From Lytechinus pictus (lineage: Eukaryota > Echinodermata > Echinoidea > Temnopleuroida > Toxopneustidae): a stretch of 64,000 nucleotides of DNA. The stretch spans positions 36,163,420-36,227,419 of the forward strand of contig NC_087247.1 of assembly GCF_037042905.1 (NCBI RefSeq), written 5' to 3'. Position 1 is the stretch's first letter, and the number at the start of each line of letters is the position of its first letter. The notes beneath the pieces were generated by a model that had not been told where the DNA came from, made no database searches, and saw only the letters and a program-made list of their open reading frames with translations. This document shows positions 11,160 through 23,198 of this stretch, one piece after another. Both the position numbers and the translations under genes were made by a program.

Positions 11160-12182
11160 ATGGCAGTATCGTCAAATGATTTATTTGGACCATCATCTGT
11201 AGGTGTTGTGTGTGATCTGTGTACTTTCAGAATGCAGTCTTATGCTGACTTATTTCTTTTAACGAGGGACATTCGGCCTGTAAATACAGAAGGAGTCTCA
11301 TTGATTGGAGAGTCTTATTCAAAGTGCAGAGATACTTTAATAGCCAGGACAAAAGGCTTGGCAATAGCAGCGAGGGAAGTGCGGGCACAGCTTGTAATGG
11401 GGCGCCTTAAGGAAGCTGCAAATGCAATGAAGCAGTTATCAGACCTTGTAGTTCATATTACTGAATGTTCCAGTCATGCTGCTTATCTTGCTGCAATTAA
11501 TGATCCTGGGTCAAAGCAGGCAGTACCAGGAATCATTGATCGCTACAAGATCTCATGTGCCAAGCTCAACATTGAGCATGCTTGCATGACTCTCCAACAC
11601 ACACCGCTCGTTGAACTTTCCCCATCTGATATTGTAGACCTGTCAGCCGACGTTGCCAGGGAGCTTGGGATATTGACCAGTGCCAGCTTACTTGCCAGTG
11701 AAGCCAGTGATGATGTCTTTCACAAAGAGCAGTTTAAGCTGTCCATGAAGAGTGTTACAGCATGCACTAGCTCCCTGCTGGCAAGTATCAAGCGCTACAA
11801 GGTGACGCTCGACGAAAGAAGCCGAACACGCTGCATCACATTCTGCAAACCTCTTGTGCAATCTTGTCAGGCATTTGTTGATTATGCCAGCGAACCTGAA
11901 CATTTAGGAACCGTAGCAGACATCTCAGAGAATGGAAAGCAAGTACAGACTGCAATATTAGGTGGAGGTATGAGTGTTGCCAGTTCATGTATACAGTTGT
12001 GTCATTGTACTAGAGCTGCAGCCTTTGATTATAACAATCCTGATCTCATTCAGAGACTAACTGTTTGTTGTACTGCAGTTATGGATGGTGCCACCCTACT
12101 TGCTCAAGCCCTCCGTGACAGATCATCCCCACGAACGATACCCCCATCTGCTTCTTGCCCCCATTTAAATCATGCCGAGTAG
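11160..12182 (+). CDS. TLNRD1: Talin rod domain-containing protein 1 (TLNRD1/MESDC1)
   Basis: A single-exon 340-aa frame. It matches vertebrate TLNRD1 (about 362 aa, also intronless in its coding part) along nearly its whole length. Landmarks are a VCDLC motif near residue 17 (VCDHC in human), 'CRDTLIARTKGL' near 55, 'MGRLKEA', 'TECSSHAAYLAA', 'HKEQFKLSMKS', 'VQTAILGGGMSVASSC' near 270, and the C-terminal 'LRDRSSPRTIPP'. The known protein is a dimeric helical bundle related to talin rod R7-R8 that binds and bundles F-actin in filopodia. The ATG at 11160 is preferred because it has A at -3 and G at +4. An in-frame ATG at 11118 has a weak context, would add a Cys-rich 14-residue tail, and follows an in-frame TGA directly. 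No frameshifts or stops are seen. Confidence 0.96.
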   Translation: MAVSSNDLFGPSSVGVVCDLCTFRMQSYADLFLLTRDIRPVNTEGVSLIGESYSKCRDTLIARTKGLAIAAREVRAQLVMGRLKEAANAMKQLSDLVVHITECSSHAAYLAAINDPGSKQAVPGIIDRYKISCAKLNIEHACMTLQHTPLVELSPSDIVDLSADVARELGILTSASLLASEASDDVFHKEQFKLSMKSVTACTSSLLASIKRYKVTLDERSRTRCITFCKPLVQSCQAFVDYASEPEHLGTVADISENGKQVQTAILGGGMSVASSCIQLCHCTRAAAFDYNNPDLIQRLTVCCTAVMDGATLLAQALRDRSSPRTIPPSASCPHLNHAE

Positions 12183-13177
12183 GCTCATACCCCGTTTAGA
12201 TCTACTAAAACATGTGGGGTAACCTGGCAGGTTACCTTGCGTCCTCAGTTGTACGCTCTCCTCTCGTTACAAAGGTCAAAGCATGAGGTAAATGCAGGGT
12301 AAAAGTTATAGTTGGCCTAGCATGACACATCATAACTTCTTTTATTCTATGAGATCCCTTGTTTGGGCATATATTTAAGGGGTTGCAGAATAGAAAATGG
12401 AGGTCTTATGATTGATGTGTGCCATACAGTGGCTGTAATAAAGATAGAATTACATGATAGTTCTAAGGAGAAATAGATATTTGAAAGTATTCAAACAAAG
12501 AATACAATAGAGGTGATAGAAAATAAAGGGAAGGAGAAAACGAAGGAAATAATGGATTATAGAAGGGAAGATGAAAGGATTAGAAAAAGAAATACAGAAT
12601 GGTCAATAGAAAATTTATTAAAGGAGAATAAGAGGGAGAATTGCATAAATATAGAGGGGAAAAAAAAGGGAACAGAAATAAATCATTTACATAGAAGTAA
12701 AGACTGAGGAAAAGATTAATAAAAAAATGCATAAGAATTGGTAGATGGTGTGTTTTCCGCTTACTTGATGTTGATAAGGACTTTCATCCTGCTTTTGCCT
12801 GAGACGGTTATCTGGTGTGATACAGAGTGATGTTTATAGATCCAAACGGGGTGTAGATGATTCTTTATCACAGGTTAATCCATATTCCTAATGTGAAAAT
12901 GATTATTTCATTAACTTGCCACAAATGTGCTAATTCCTAAAGAGCAAAAAAAAAGAGCTTGTACATTTATAGTTAATATGATGTTATCAATATTTCTATG
13001 CAAAGTTTTAAAAACAGTTTTGAAATCCACCATTTGTTGTGTTAGTGCATGTTTATTGACTACACTTCCAAACATACTTCCAGTAGATGGAATAAGCATC
13101 TTGTAGAAATCAATTGTTTTATGTGAGCTGTTTTAGATTTGATATACAATATTGTAAAAATTAATTTCTTTAATAAA
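12183..13177 (+). promoter_or_regulatory. TLNRD1 3' UTR with two poly(A) signals
   Basis: AATAAA occurs at 12437-12442 and again at 13172-13177, so a short and a long 3' UTR are possible. A perfect stem with 9-bp arms (GGTAACCTG and CAGGTTACC around one base) lies at 12218-12236, 36 bases after the stop codon. An A/G-rich stretch covers 12500-12720. Poly(A) site use is inferred. Confidence 0.55.
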
Positions 13178-14710
13178 GAAATGATTTTGTCAAGTGAGAC
13201 AGTATTATGCAGATCACATTCGTGGCAAAATTGTGTTTGCTTATGTAGTTTACAATTTTACATGCTGACCTCAAAATAATAAAAAATATATATTTTATGG
13301 TTTTTGCTGTTCTTGATGGTACCTGTACATAACTGACCCTTCACAGAATTTACTATACAGATTTCATAGGGCTTCTTGTGTTATCAATGTGCTTTCCAGA
13401 AATAACAACACTGCCTGTCGTACATGTATACATGTATGTGTGCATGTACATGTAGGAACACAAGATTGTTTAAAATCAGTAGTCTTCACTGCTAATTTTA
13501 TGTTTGTATTTAAGTACGAATATGTATGATTGCCTACAACTACTGTACATGTACTATACAGTTTGTACCATTTTGATCACGCTCTCAAGGGTTCGATCCT
13601 GTACAATTTTGGATCTCTTCATGACTGTCCTGAAGACTCCCATTTGAGTCATTCAGGCATCATTTCTCAAGACCCTTTAATAGTAGTTGAATTCCAGTTC
13701 CAAAACCCCCATTTTGAGAGAGTTGGCTACATGTAGTTCTCAATCCCCCCAGTTAACAAAAACAACTTCAAATTTATTAGTATTGTTAAGAATTTTGGAC
13801 CCCACCTACAAGTACATGTACTGTACCTACCCTTTAATTGTGAATGGATTCAAGACCACATATAACTTGTATTTAAAACATATCTTATTACTATTTGTTC
13901 AAGTCTAATTAGAGGGCACTAATGCCAATCAATAGGGTATCCACACCCATTGCGTATAATGTAGGCTTTGATTGATTAAACCCTGCAATATACCACTCCC
14001 ATACGTAGTTCAAATTTGAATGAAACTTTTGTGAGAAAGATGAATTAGAAGGTTTTACTCTCAGATAAAAATTGATAAAGCATGAATTGTCCAGCTGTCA
14101 TCACTTTTTTGGGGGGAATTGCTGGATTGGTTAAAACTTTACCTGAATCCAATCGCATTGTACAGATTCTGGTGTTCAGAATCCATGGGTCTAGCATACA
14201 TCATAGGTAGAATGTTAATTCCATGGGTACTGTTTTTGGCTGGAAACTACTGTACATGTTTATATATGTATGGTACAACTATACATCCATGTACATGATT
14301 TCAATTACTATATTTTCAAGATGAATTTGTACAGTACTTACATTGTTTCTTCCTTCATGTCAGATGGTTATCCCTTTGTCAATTACGCAAATGATCAAAC
14401 ATAAGGTTCTTTTATTTTAATTTTGTGGAAGGAACTACAGGATGAAAAACACTGTAGCCATGGTATCAGTACTATACTCTTGCCCTTTTTGCCTTTCATG
14501 CTTTTCATGTTTTGGCAGAATAAAACTGAAAAATTTGGTCAACTCTTTGTTTCTCAGATAACTTCTAGGTGTTGAAAGTAGCAATGTTCTCAGTTTCTGA
14601 AATTTAATTTCTATGCACGATACATTATATTGATCAATTCAGGAATAATAGCCATCCTTATTTGATCATCGGCAACATACATTTCTTTCTTTCATATTTT
14701 CAGTTTCCTC
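13178..14710. other. Intergenic, TACATGTA-rich
   Basis: No gene recognised. Many short TACATGTA/TGTACATG palindromic words (for example 13420-13455, 13545, 13810, 14250-14295), a word common through the window. Confidence 0.5.
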
Positions 14711-15323
14711 TTAAAGGAAAACAAAACCTGTGGAACAAGATACATGTATCTTGTGCAAACTCGGAAAAAATCAAAGAAACAGATCAACAAAAGTTTGAGA
14801 AAAATTGAATAAAAAGTTGTGAGCATTTAAAGTTTAAATCATTATTGTAATGTACATGTAGATCCTCCCATTGGCAATGCAGCAAAGATGTGTGATGTCA
14901 CATGTAAATAACTTTCCCATTACTTTTGTATACATTCCACTTTATAAACTGCCTCTGTTATCACATCTATCAGTATCTCATGTATTTTTTCTATAGGAGA
15001 GCAAGTAATACATATTTTCAAAGAATGCATTATGGATAAAGAGTTTGTATCATCATAAGAAAGAGCAAAAACAGACATTTTGGGGGTATTTTATAGTCCA
15101 TCAAAGGGAAAGTTGACCACATGTGACATAACACATCTTTGTCGTATCGCCAACAAGAGGATCTCTATATTATTCATAGTGAACGCAATATATTCAAACG
15201 CTCATAACTTTCTCATTATTTGTCTGATTTTTGTCTCACCTGCATAGCAGAGCGAGACTAAAGGCACACCGCTCTTCCGACGGCGACGGCAGTGGCGGCT
15301 GCGTCGTCAACATTAAATCTTAA

Positions 15324-15717
15324 AGAGAAATGCCAGTAGTTGCAGTAAACACCGATTTCATGAGAAAGTCTGTAAAACCAGGCTTAATTGTCAGTATATC
15401 ATCGAGGATCTAGATCTGGTACAGTTACATAAACTGAACTTTGTGAAATCTTGAAATCTACGCTGAAAAATGTTCACACTGAGGATCACCAACACAGATA
15501 GGCACACGTGGGACAGTGTATTATTATTACTGGAATAAAGACCCGACGGAAGTGACCGAATCCGCGCTTATTTTGCTTATTTCTCAGCAATTACACAATT
15601 TCTTCCAGAATCCTTTGGCACATATTTTTTATTCATACAAACAGACACTTGGGTGGTCATTATATTAGATTCTGTAAAAAGTCATTTTGGGATCGTTACC
15701 AAAACTGGAATTTATCT
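15324..15717. mobile_element. TTAA-flanked MITE (family O), copy 1, nested in family C
   Basis: It interrupts the family C phrase 'aaatcttaacctaagg'. TTAA is present on both sides (15320-15323 and 15718-15721), and joining the flanks restores the phrase. The tips are weakly inverted (AGAGAAATGCCAGT against AGATAAATTCCAGT). A second, diverged copy lies at 27536-27856. The TTAA target suggests piggyBac-type mobilisation. Confidence 0.85.
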
Positions 15718-16164
15718 TTAACCTAAGATTAAGTTTTTGAAATGACATCATAACTTACAAAGTATATGGACCAAGTTCATGAAACTTGGACATAAGGGTA
15801 ATCAAGTATTACTGTACATCCTGCCCTGGTTTCAGGTCACATGACCAAGGGCAAAGGTCATTTAGGGTCAATGAACGTAGACCATGTTGGGGGAATTAAT
15901 ATCAAAATCTGAACCTAAGGTAAGTTTTTGAAATGTCATCATAACTTATAAAGTATATGGACCTAGTTCATGAACCTTACACATAAGGGTAATGAAGTAT
16001 TACTGAACATCCTGCTTGAGTTTCACGTCACATGACCAAGGTCAAAGGTCATTTAGGGTCAATGAACTTTGGGCATGTTGCAGGTATTTGTTGAATTATC
16101 ATAACTTTGACAGTTTACGGATCTAGTTCATAAAACTTGGACAAGAGTAATCAAGTACCACTGA

Positions 16165-16563
16165 TTCCGTCTGCACCAGCCCGAGTTTTCAAATTAGCGC
16201 GCTATTTCTGATCTGGCAAATTATCCCGATCTGAACAATCTCAAGATTATTTGTAATGGAGACGCAATTATCGCGCTAGTTCGCTGGATTAATCTCGAGA
16301 TTGCAATCCCAAGTCAACTTGGAATTATTTGCAAAATAGTGTGCTATTTTATGAATTATCCTGCTAATTCGCAGGTTCAGACGCACTCGGGATTATTTAT
16401 GCATGGCGTCAGACCACAGTGCATCGATGCTTCGCTCGAGCAGGAATCGCTCTTCGTGCGATGGTGGAGACGGGTTTTTTTTAATTTCGAGATTAATCGC
16501 GAAGAGGGCCAATCAGGCTAAAATCTCAAGATTGAGCAAATTCGGGCTGGTGCAGCACCGCCT
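16165..16563. mobile_element. 399-bp MITE (family N) nested in family C
   Basis: CTGCACCAGCCCGA near the left end is inverted as TCGGGCTGGTGCAG near the right end. It interrupts the family C phrase 'tcaagta.cactgaacatcc', leaving ACTGA on each side (16160-16164 and 16564-16568). The interior repeats 'atctcgagatt'/'ctcaagatt' and 'gcgcgcta'-like words. No coding capacity. Confidence 0.85.
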
Positions 16564-17141
16564 ACTGAACATCCTGTGTGAGTTTCAGGTCACATGACCA
16601 ATTTTAAAGGTCATTTTCAGGGTCGATTAACTTTGGTCATATTTTGGGTATTTGTTGAATTACAGACCATTGTAACTTTAAAAGTTTATGGATCTTGAAC
16701 ATAAAACTTGGACATAAGAGTAATCAAGTATCACTGAACATCCTGCTTGAGTTTCAGGTCACATGACCAAGGTCGAAGGTCATGTAACTAGGTCAATGAA
16801 CTTTGGTCATGTTTTGGGTATATAGTGTAATTGTTTAATTGCCATCATAACTTTGAAAGTTTATGGATGAAATGTGGACATACGGGTAATCCAGTATCTG
16901 CTCATCTTGCATATTGTCGTAGGTCAGTTGATCAAGGATCTATGAATGTACTATCATATTATTTTTTTATAGTTATTTTGTAGTCATTGTCAAAGTCAGC
17001 GCTGCTGCTACGTTGAATCGCGTAATGCAGGCGAGACTGCCAGAGGCCTTCCACTTGTTCTCAAACTTTCATCGATCTTATTCTTTTATTTCTCTGTTTC
17101 CACACTAGCTTACTTGTTCCAAAGGTTTCATTTCCCTTGAA

Positions 17142-18184
17142 TTTCATGATAAATATGTCTTTACAAGTTTAAAATGTTTTAATTTGCATGTGAACTACTG
17201 ATTTTGAGGTTTCAATTACATGTACATGTACATTGCCATTTCAGGGATTGTAGTAATTTTCTTTATTTTGGCACAAAAAGCAAGTTGCTAGTGATTGAAA
17301 CATTGTGATGAAGTAGCTCTTATTCTTTCTTTCTCTTCTGATGTACTTTGCATTTAGTAAAGGTGTCTGCATCAATGTTTTTTTTGTTGTTGCTTGGGCT
17401 CTTGGGCCTTTCATATATATACATGTACATGTAGATGTTTGTAGTTGTGCACGATTTTATTCATGACTGGTTAGCGGCAAGCCTTTCTTGTGCTACACGT
17501 AAATGAAATTACCCTAAAACTAATTAAACTAATCTTGTTGAAGGGGAAATCCACCCCAACAAAAAGCTTATTTTAATAAAAAAATAAAAATCAAGCAATC
17601 TATGCTGAAAAAATTTCATCAAAGTCGGATGTTTAACACTATACCCCATCCTAGAACTCACCTGAAACACTATTGCACCCTAACCCTATATCTTAGATGA
17701 AATTAAGCCTGGAGCAATTGTTGCAGCAATTGTTGCAGGAGCAAATGTTGTGTCACCATGTACAATCATCTACAATGTACTAGAATAAGAAACAATATTT
17801 TCATCTTTTGATATATACAATGACACCTGTACATGTACATGGGAGTGGAGATTAAATTCCAAAGTTTATTTGCAATGTGTAATACATGTGACATGGACAG
17901 TAATTTTAAAAGAGCTTTCAATGTGACGAAGATACAAAGAAATATACAGTACACCTGGAACTTGGAAGAGCTCTGCTTTTTACTGTACATGTATTAACTG
18001 CTGTGCAATTTCCTTGATTAATTTTGTTTATTATTTTGTTGCATGTGTACTGAATACTGAGTGGACAAAACTCATTTTGCTTTCCATTTTTAAGAAGGAA
18101 CTATTTATTTATCTTGACAACTCATCAAAGAAGAGGCGTTATTGAGAATGATAAAAATGGAGTACGGAGTAAATTAATATTTTG
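17142..18184. other. Intergenic with one solo MITE arm
   Basis: 17541-17640 resembles a left arm of the foldback MITE class ('ggggaaatccaccccaac...catcaaagtcggatgt') without its partner. Otherwise only TACATGTA words and AT-rich sequence. Confidence 0.5.
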
Positions 18185-18772
18185 TTAAAGGTCAAGTCCA
18201 CCCCAGAAAAATGTTGATTTGAATAAATAGAGAAAAATCAAACAAGTATAACGCCAAAAATTTCATCAAAATCGGATGTAAAATAAGAAAGTTATGACAT
18301 TTTAAAGTTTTACTTATTTTTCACAAAACTGATATTCACAATTAGGTGAGTCAGTCGATGATGTCCATCAGTTACTATTTCTTTTGTTTTTTATTGTTTG
18401 AATTATACAATTTTTTATTTTTTACAGATTTAAAAATAAGGACCAACTTGACTGAACCATATAATATAAAGCAATGCTATCTGCACATGTTCAGGGAGGA
18501 ATTAATCATTGTTTCATTTGACAATGAGGAGAAAATTAGAATATTTCATATAATAAAATACAAAAGAAATAGTGAGTGGATGACATCATCAGTCTCATTT
18601 GCATACTGACCAGGATGTGAATAGAACTGTTTTGTGAAATTAAGCAAAACTTTAAAATGTCATAACTTTCTTATTTTACATCCGATTTTGATGAAATTTT
18701 CAGTGTTATGCTTTTTGGATTTTTCTCTTTTTATTCAAATCAACTTTTTGTTGGGGTGGACTTGTCCTTTAA
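18185..18772 (+). mobile_element. Foldback MITE family A, copy 2 (intact ends)
   Basis: The tips TTAAAGGTCAAGTCCACCCC and GGGGTGGACTTGTCCTTTAA are inverse of each other, with arms of about 140 bp and a total of 588 bp. The interior is homologous to copies 1 and 3 ('aaataaggaccaacttgactgaacc', 'gtgagtggatgac'). TTAA at each tip could be a duplicated target. Non-coding. Confidence 0.92.
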
Positions 18773-19978
18773 ATTTGGAGGAAGTATTAATAGTACAAAT
18801 AGATGTTGGCACTGCTGTTAATCAGACAGTAGTTTAATTCTATAGATGATAAGTTTTATATTGCATACGTTTTGAATATTTGTTGCATCTATTATTATTA
18901 TTATCCCGGTCAATGTAAAAGAAGAAGGAAAAAAAAAGAAAAGATCGCTTCCTGATACCATTTCAGCATTGTATACACTGTATAAAGAGAGGTATCTGTA
19001 AGTTATGTTCATTGAAATCTTGACTTACTATAATTGGATTGAGAAAATTGAGACAGCAATAAAGCTTTGTCTTCTTAAAAGTCAATTACGTGTCTACATG
19101 GATTTTCATTTGAGCAGAGTAATGTATTTTGTGATCTGTTTGTAACCTGCTTTTTACAGTAGGCTGCTTTCAATGATTCAATATTTCAATCAAACATATT
19201 TTTATCCTACAATGCATAAATAGCAATTCAAATGATATACCGGTATCTTTCATAACACAAATGTACACTGAAAACATCTAAAGGTGATTCTCCAAATCAA
19301 TAGAACTCAAGAGAGAACTCAGTTTCTGAGCTGAAAGAAATATTCAGTTAAGAAACCCCAAACTTCAATGTTTTTAAATTGAATTTAATAACAGAAATCA
19401 TATTTCACCCTTCATTATTAGATATCTAAATCAAGAAATGTGCCATTTGAGCTTTATACTTCAACTTCATACACCATCCTTTCAATATTTGGGGTGACAA
19501 ATTTAACACTTAGAGTTGAAGCGTATAAATGCTATTACTCCAATTCCCATAGTTTATCACCTTGTTCTTGTCGATCAGAAATGACATACAGGTATCCCTG
19601 GCCTGTAATGGGCAGTCATTGACAGTCAAATCTTAGGGGATTTAGAGGTGGATGTGGGGATGTACCAATTGCTTCTGTTTGTAATTATTAAATTAGTCAT
19701 GGTAGAGTTCGTACAACACCTTACATTACAAAATTTTCAGTACTTCTGACTGCTTGATGCTGGATTATGTATTTGTCGGTGAGAGCTAGAAGGCAATCCA
19801 TGATGTATTTCATAAAAAAGTTTATATGAAAGCAACTCTTGCTTGAATGTCAACTTCATGTACCATGAAAATAGTGAAAATTTTGTGTCTTATAGAAGCT
19901 TGCAAGTAAAGCTTACAAGAGTTGCTATCATAGCAACTTATTATAAAATGGGCTCCTGGAGTTAAACCTCTCAAACAA
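18773..19978. other. Intergenic, nothing recognised
   Basis: AT-rich; no supported gene or repeat structure. Confidence 0.5.
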
Positions 19979-19980
19979 TA

Positions 19981-20800
19981 GGTGGTTTCAAACTGCCTCG
20001 ATCACAAGAATCCCCGAGAATTTACGAGAACTTTTTCATGCTAAAAATACCAGATAATTATTCTCACATTCAGACCGCCCCGAAACACACTCTTCGGGGA
20101 AATTTCTCGAAGTTATGAGCATGCGCAGTACTGTCTGGTAGCAGACGAAGAAGCGCACGCTTTTTAACAGCGGTACGTATCGCGATCTGGGGACGGCCGG
20201 GGCGGAAAATCCGCCTGCGGCCGGCCTAGCTCTAGCACGTACTAACTATACTCGATCGTATATGCAAATCATTTGTTCCCTTGATCATCATCTGCAATTG
20301 CACTAGATTTCTCTCCACATTGAAATTAAGGCCTTGGTGGCCTCCTCACTCCAGTGCGATGTCATCTGGTATGGAAATGTAGAATACCGGTAAATATCAC
20401 CCTTAATTCGTAAAACTAATTTTTTGAAGAAGAAGAATCAACCGCCGAGTCAAAGTCGAAACCCAAGTCACATCGCATGAAAAGTGTACGTATGTTTATC
20501 GCTGCATGCACTGGCGCTGGCCGGCCGCGCCGGCTTGCTCGCTTGGTAAACCTCGCATTTCCATGCATATCGAACAGCACGCGCTATGCACCGGAAATTC
20601 ACTTATCGGGGTGATCGATGGGATACAAGTTCTCGTACTTTGCTTACAGATTGCCAAAATCCCCGCGAAAGTTCTCTCGTAATTTCGCCAAGTACCTACT
20701 ATTTAGCGGGTATTTTCTTTCGGGGGAAATTACGCGTAGTTTGCTTTCACATTACCAAAATACCTGGAACTGACGAACTTCGAGGCGGTCTGAAACCACC
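19981..20800. mobile_element. CpG-rich TIR element, TA target (family P)
   Basis: Ends GGTGGTTTCAAACTGCCTCG and CGAGGCGGTCTGAAACCACC are inverse with two mismatches, flanked by TA on both sides. The 820-bp interior is far richer in CpG than its surroundings (ggccggggcgg, ggccggccgcgccgg) and has repeated 'ccccgagaattt'/'ccccgcgaaag' words in inverse near each end. A 79-aa frame at 20586-20825 crosses the right end and is not credible. TA duplication suits a Tc1/mariner-type or related mobiliser. Confidence 0.82.
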
Positions 20801-20802
20801 TA

Positions 20803-21320
20803 CTAAGTCTCCCTCAAGTTCCTAACAACAGATTTATTTGAAAGAATACAGAAAAAATGGTTTTGTTTAGCTTTTTTCACTCCTTTATAAAAAGTTTTGC
20901 AGTATACAATTTTCGCAGATCTGATAATTAAGAATATATCAATTGAATTACACAAATTATTTTACACACTCGTTGAATCTTTATTGAACATCATTTTAGG
21001 CTTACATTATTGAAATATTTGAGAGGCAGTGTGATTGTTATAAGACCATCGAGTTAAAGTATGGGGCTAGTATTCTTGAGTGGTGTTTGGGTGTGTTTAT
21101 ACTTAAATTAGTGTTAAATGTACATTGTGATTTAGAATTTTAAAATGTGTATAGCTTTAAACATGATCACATCCAATCAAATTATATACGCTGAAAGGAC
21201 GTAATGTAATCATAACTATTCTTGAACTTAAAATTTTTATTTTGACCCTTCTACACAGTACATATACATGTATGTTGAGTGTAAACACACCCACACAGAG
21301 AAAGGAAATAACAGTGGCAG
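20803..21320. other. Intergenic, nothing recognised
   Basis: AT-rich; no supported feature. Confidence 0.5.
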
Positions 21321-21338
21321 GGTATGGAAAGAGTAAGA

Positions 21339-21405
21339 ATGGGTGAGTGAGTGAGTGAGTGAGTGAGTGAGTGAGAAAGAGAGAGAGAGAGGAAGAGAGA
21401 GAGAG
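21339..21405. repeat. (GAGT)n/(GA)n microsatellite
   Basis: About eight GAGT units followed by GA repeats. Confidence 0.95.
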
Positions 21406-21612
21406 ATTAAAAATGAAAGGGGGTGAAAGGAAGAGTACATGTACATGTTATAATATACATATTGTTTGATTAAAAGTATTTCAGTTTTATATACAGTGTA
21501 GGTGTTTTATTACCTTTATAAAGAACATGACAAAAAATGCTCACTCGAAGACTATACTTCGTTTAGCACATGATGTTGAAAAAAATATGGAATGTATTTT
21601 AAAAAAATACAT

Positions 21613-22237
21613 GCTGTTAAAAAAAAAATACGATTCATCTTTTCTCCAATTTGACATTAGAGTGGACTTCCCCTTGAACAAAACCTGTTAAAAAAAAATA
21701 ATGCAGAAATGAAAAAAAAAAACGTAATTAGATTAGGTTTTGTTCAAGGGGAAGTCCACTCTAATGTCAAATTGGAGAAAAGATGAATCGTATTTTTTTT
21801 TTTAACAGCAGATTTAAAAAAAAAAAATATTCTGAGAGTATAAAAAGGAATAACTGAGACAAGTGTCCTCGGTTTGATCATGGAAGGCTTGATCCTATTT
21901 CCCAGGGAGTATTCTGTCATGCTTGTCTCACAGTGACAGTCTTGGGACACACCCATTTATCTGCTATAAAGACAGTCAAACCTCAAGGAACTCATTTATC
22001 AGAAAGGATTTCGTGTATGAAAAGGTGTTTGAACCATTGTTGATATACCCTGGTACTGAGCTCATCTGACAGGGCTGTCATAGAGGAAAATTGTTCATAC
22101 ACACATGTTTTCTCTACAGATGCAGAAATGAAAAAAAAAAAACGTAATTAGATTAGGTTTGTTCAAGGGGAAGTCCACCCTAATGTCAAATTGGAGAAAA
22201 GATGAATCGTTTTTTTTTTTTTTTAACAGCAGATTTT
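21613..22237. repeat. Inverted plus direct repeat cluster (family F)
   Basis: A ~74-bp arm at 21613-21686 (with 'ctccaatttgacattagagt') is repeated in inverse at 21735-21808 essentially perfectly, a hairpin with a ~48-bp loop. The right arm together with the 34 bp before it (21701-21815) is repeated directly at 22121-22237. 'Aaggggaagtccac' at the arm ends recalls the foldback MITEs. The 300 bp between the direct copies is unassigned. Confidence 0.85.
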
Positions 22238-23198
22238 TTCTGATGTCATGCAATAAAATCTCCCAATTTTCCATGTAATTTGAAACGTAAATATATAGGC
22301 CTAAATTTCATTTTTCCCAGAAAATTCAAAATGATTTTACCAGTTCAGTCATTTCAGGTACCGGTGCATTTTCTTTCATACTCTAGTCTACACTTCTATT
22401 TTTTTTTTTTTTAAATATATCATATTTAATACTTATACATGCTTTTTTTTTTCATTTTTTCATACATCAAATATTGTATTGTTTAAAAATATTGTTAAAA
22501 AAGTAAATTTTAATTGATTGTTTTAAGAAATAATATCACTGCTATTTTTTTTGCCATTTGAATCATGTAGGCCTAATGTGTATGCTTTTATTTATCAGAA
22601 ATAGAAATTGTTCCATAATTACTAGTAAGTACTTAGCATACCGGTACTTATGTACTTGGATATGGATTATTAAAGTGGGATGTGCTCAAATGATAGTTAA
22701 CAATGTAACCCCCCCCCCCCCCCTTTTGAGTGATAAAATAAAGGTAAAAAGCATTTTGGGTTTTTGGACTTCATATGGGTGGATGATGAGTATACTGTTG
22801 ATGAAATATGTCACTGGTAATTTGGTAATCTTTGTGGTAAGAGATCCTCCCCATTGTGATTGATACACAAAATCAGTCAAGCCACTCACAATCTCAGTAG
22901 GAACCAAATTGTAGAAGTAGCTTGGAGGATTACTCACAATTCTGCGGTCATGTGAGATTTTTTTTTATGAATTAAAATGTAAAGAATGAATATAAGAAGG
23001 AAAATATTTCATAAAGCCAAAAAGTCTGTATATTCTTCATCCTTATTAAAAGCCTAATGTGTTGTCAATATGGCAGAGTAAAAACTGATAGATAATTGTA
23101 GATCATAAAATGAGAGATTAAACTTTAGGAGTTTACCCTGTAAAAATGCCTGAAAAAGTAATTTGAGATATTGGTGAAGGTTTGAGAAAAATCCACTG
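22238..23198. other. Intergenic; poly-C run and partial MITE arm
   Basis: A 15-base C run lies near 22711. 23130-23195 resembles the inner arm of the MITE that follows ('ttggtgaaggtttgag.aaaatcc'), so the left arm is partly duplicated there. No gene seen. Confidence 0.5.

Larger units (their letters stand above)
15233..17058 (+). mobile_element. Family C transposon, copy 2, inserted in family B
   Basis: Same left tip as copy 1 (GTCTCACCTGCATAGCAGAG) and the same right end ('gaatcgcgtaatgcaggcgagac...ccacttgt'). The body has the same 'aaggtcaaaggtcat' tandem units. It contains elements at 15324-15717 and 16165-16563, which account for its extra length relative to copy 1. Confidence 0.88.
14711..17141 (+). 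mobile_element. Foldback MITE family B, copy 1, split by nested insertions
   Basis: The left part 14711-15232 (starting TTAAAGGAAAACAAAACC) and the right part 17059-17141 (ending 'ggtttcatttcccttgaa') together match the intact copy at 36546-37137. Shared blocks include 'gatcctcccattggcaatg' and 'tgtgatgtcaca'. The 1.8 kb between them is a family C transposon that itself carries two more insertions. Confidence 0.85.
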
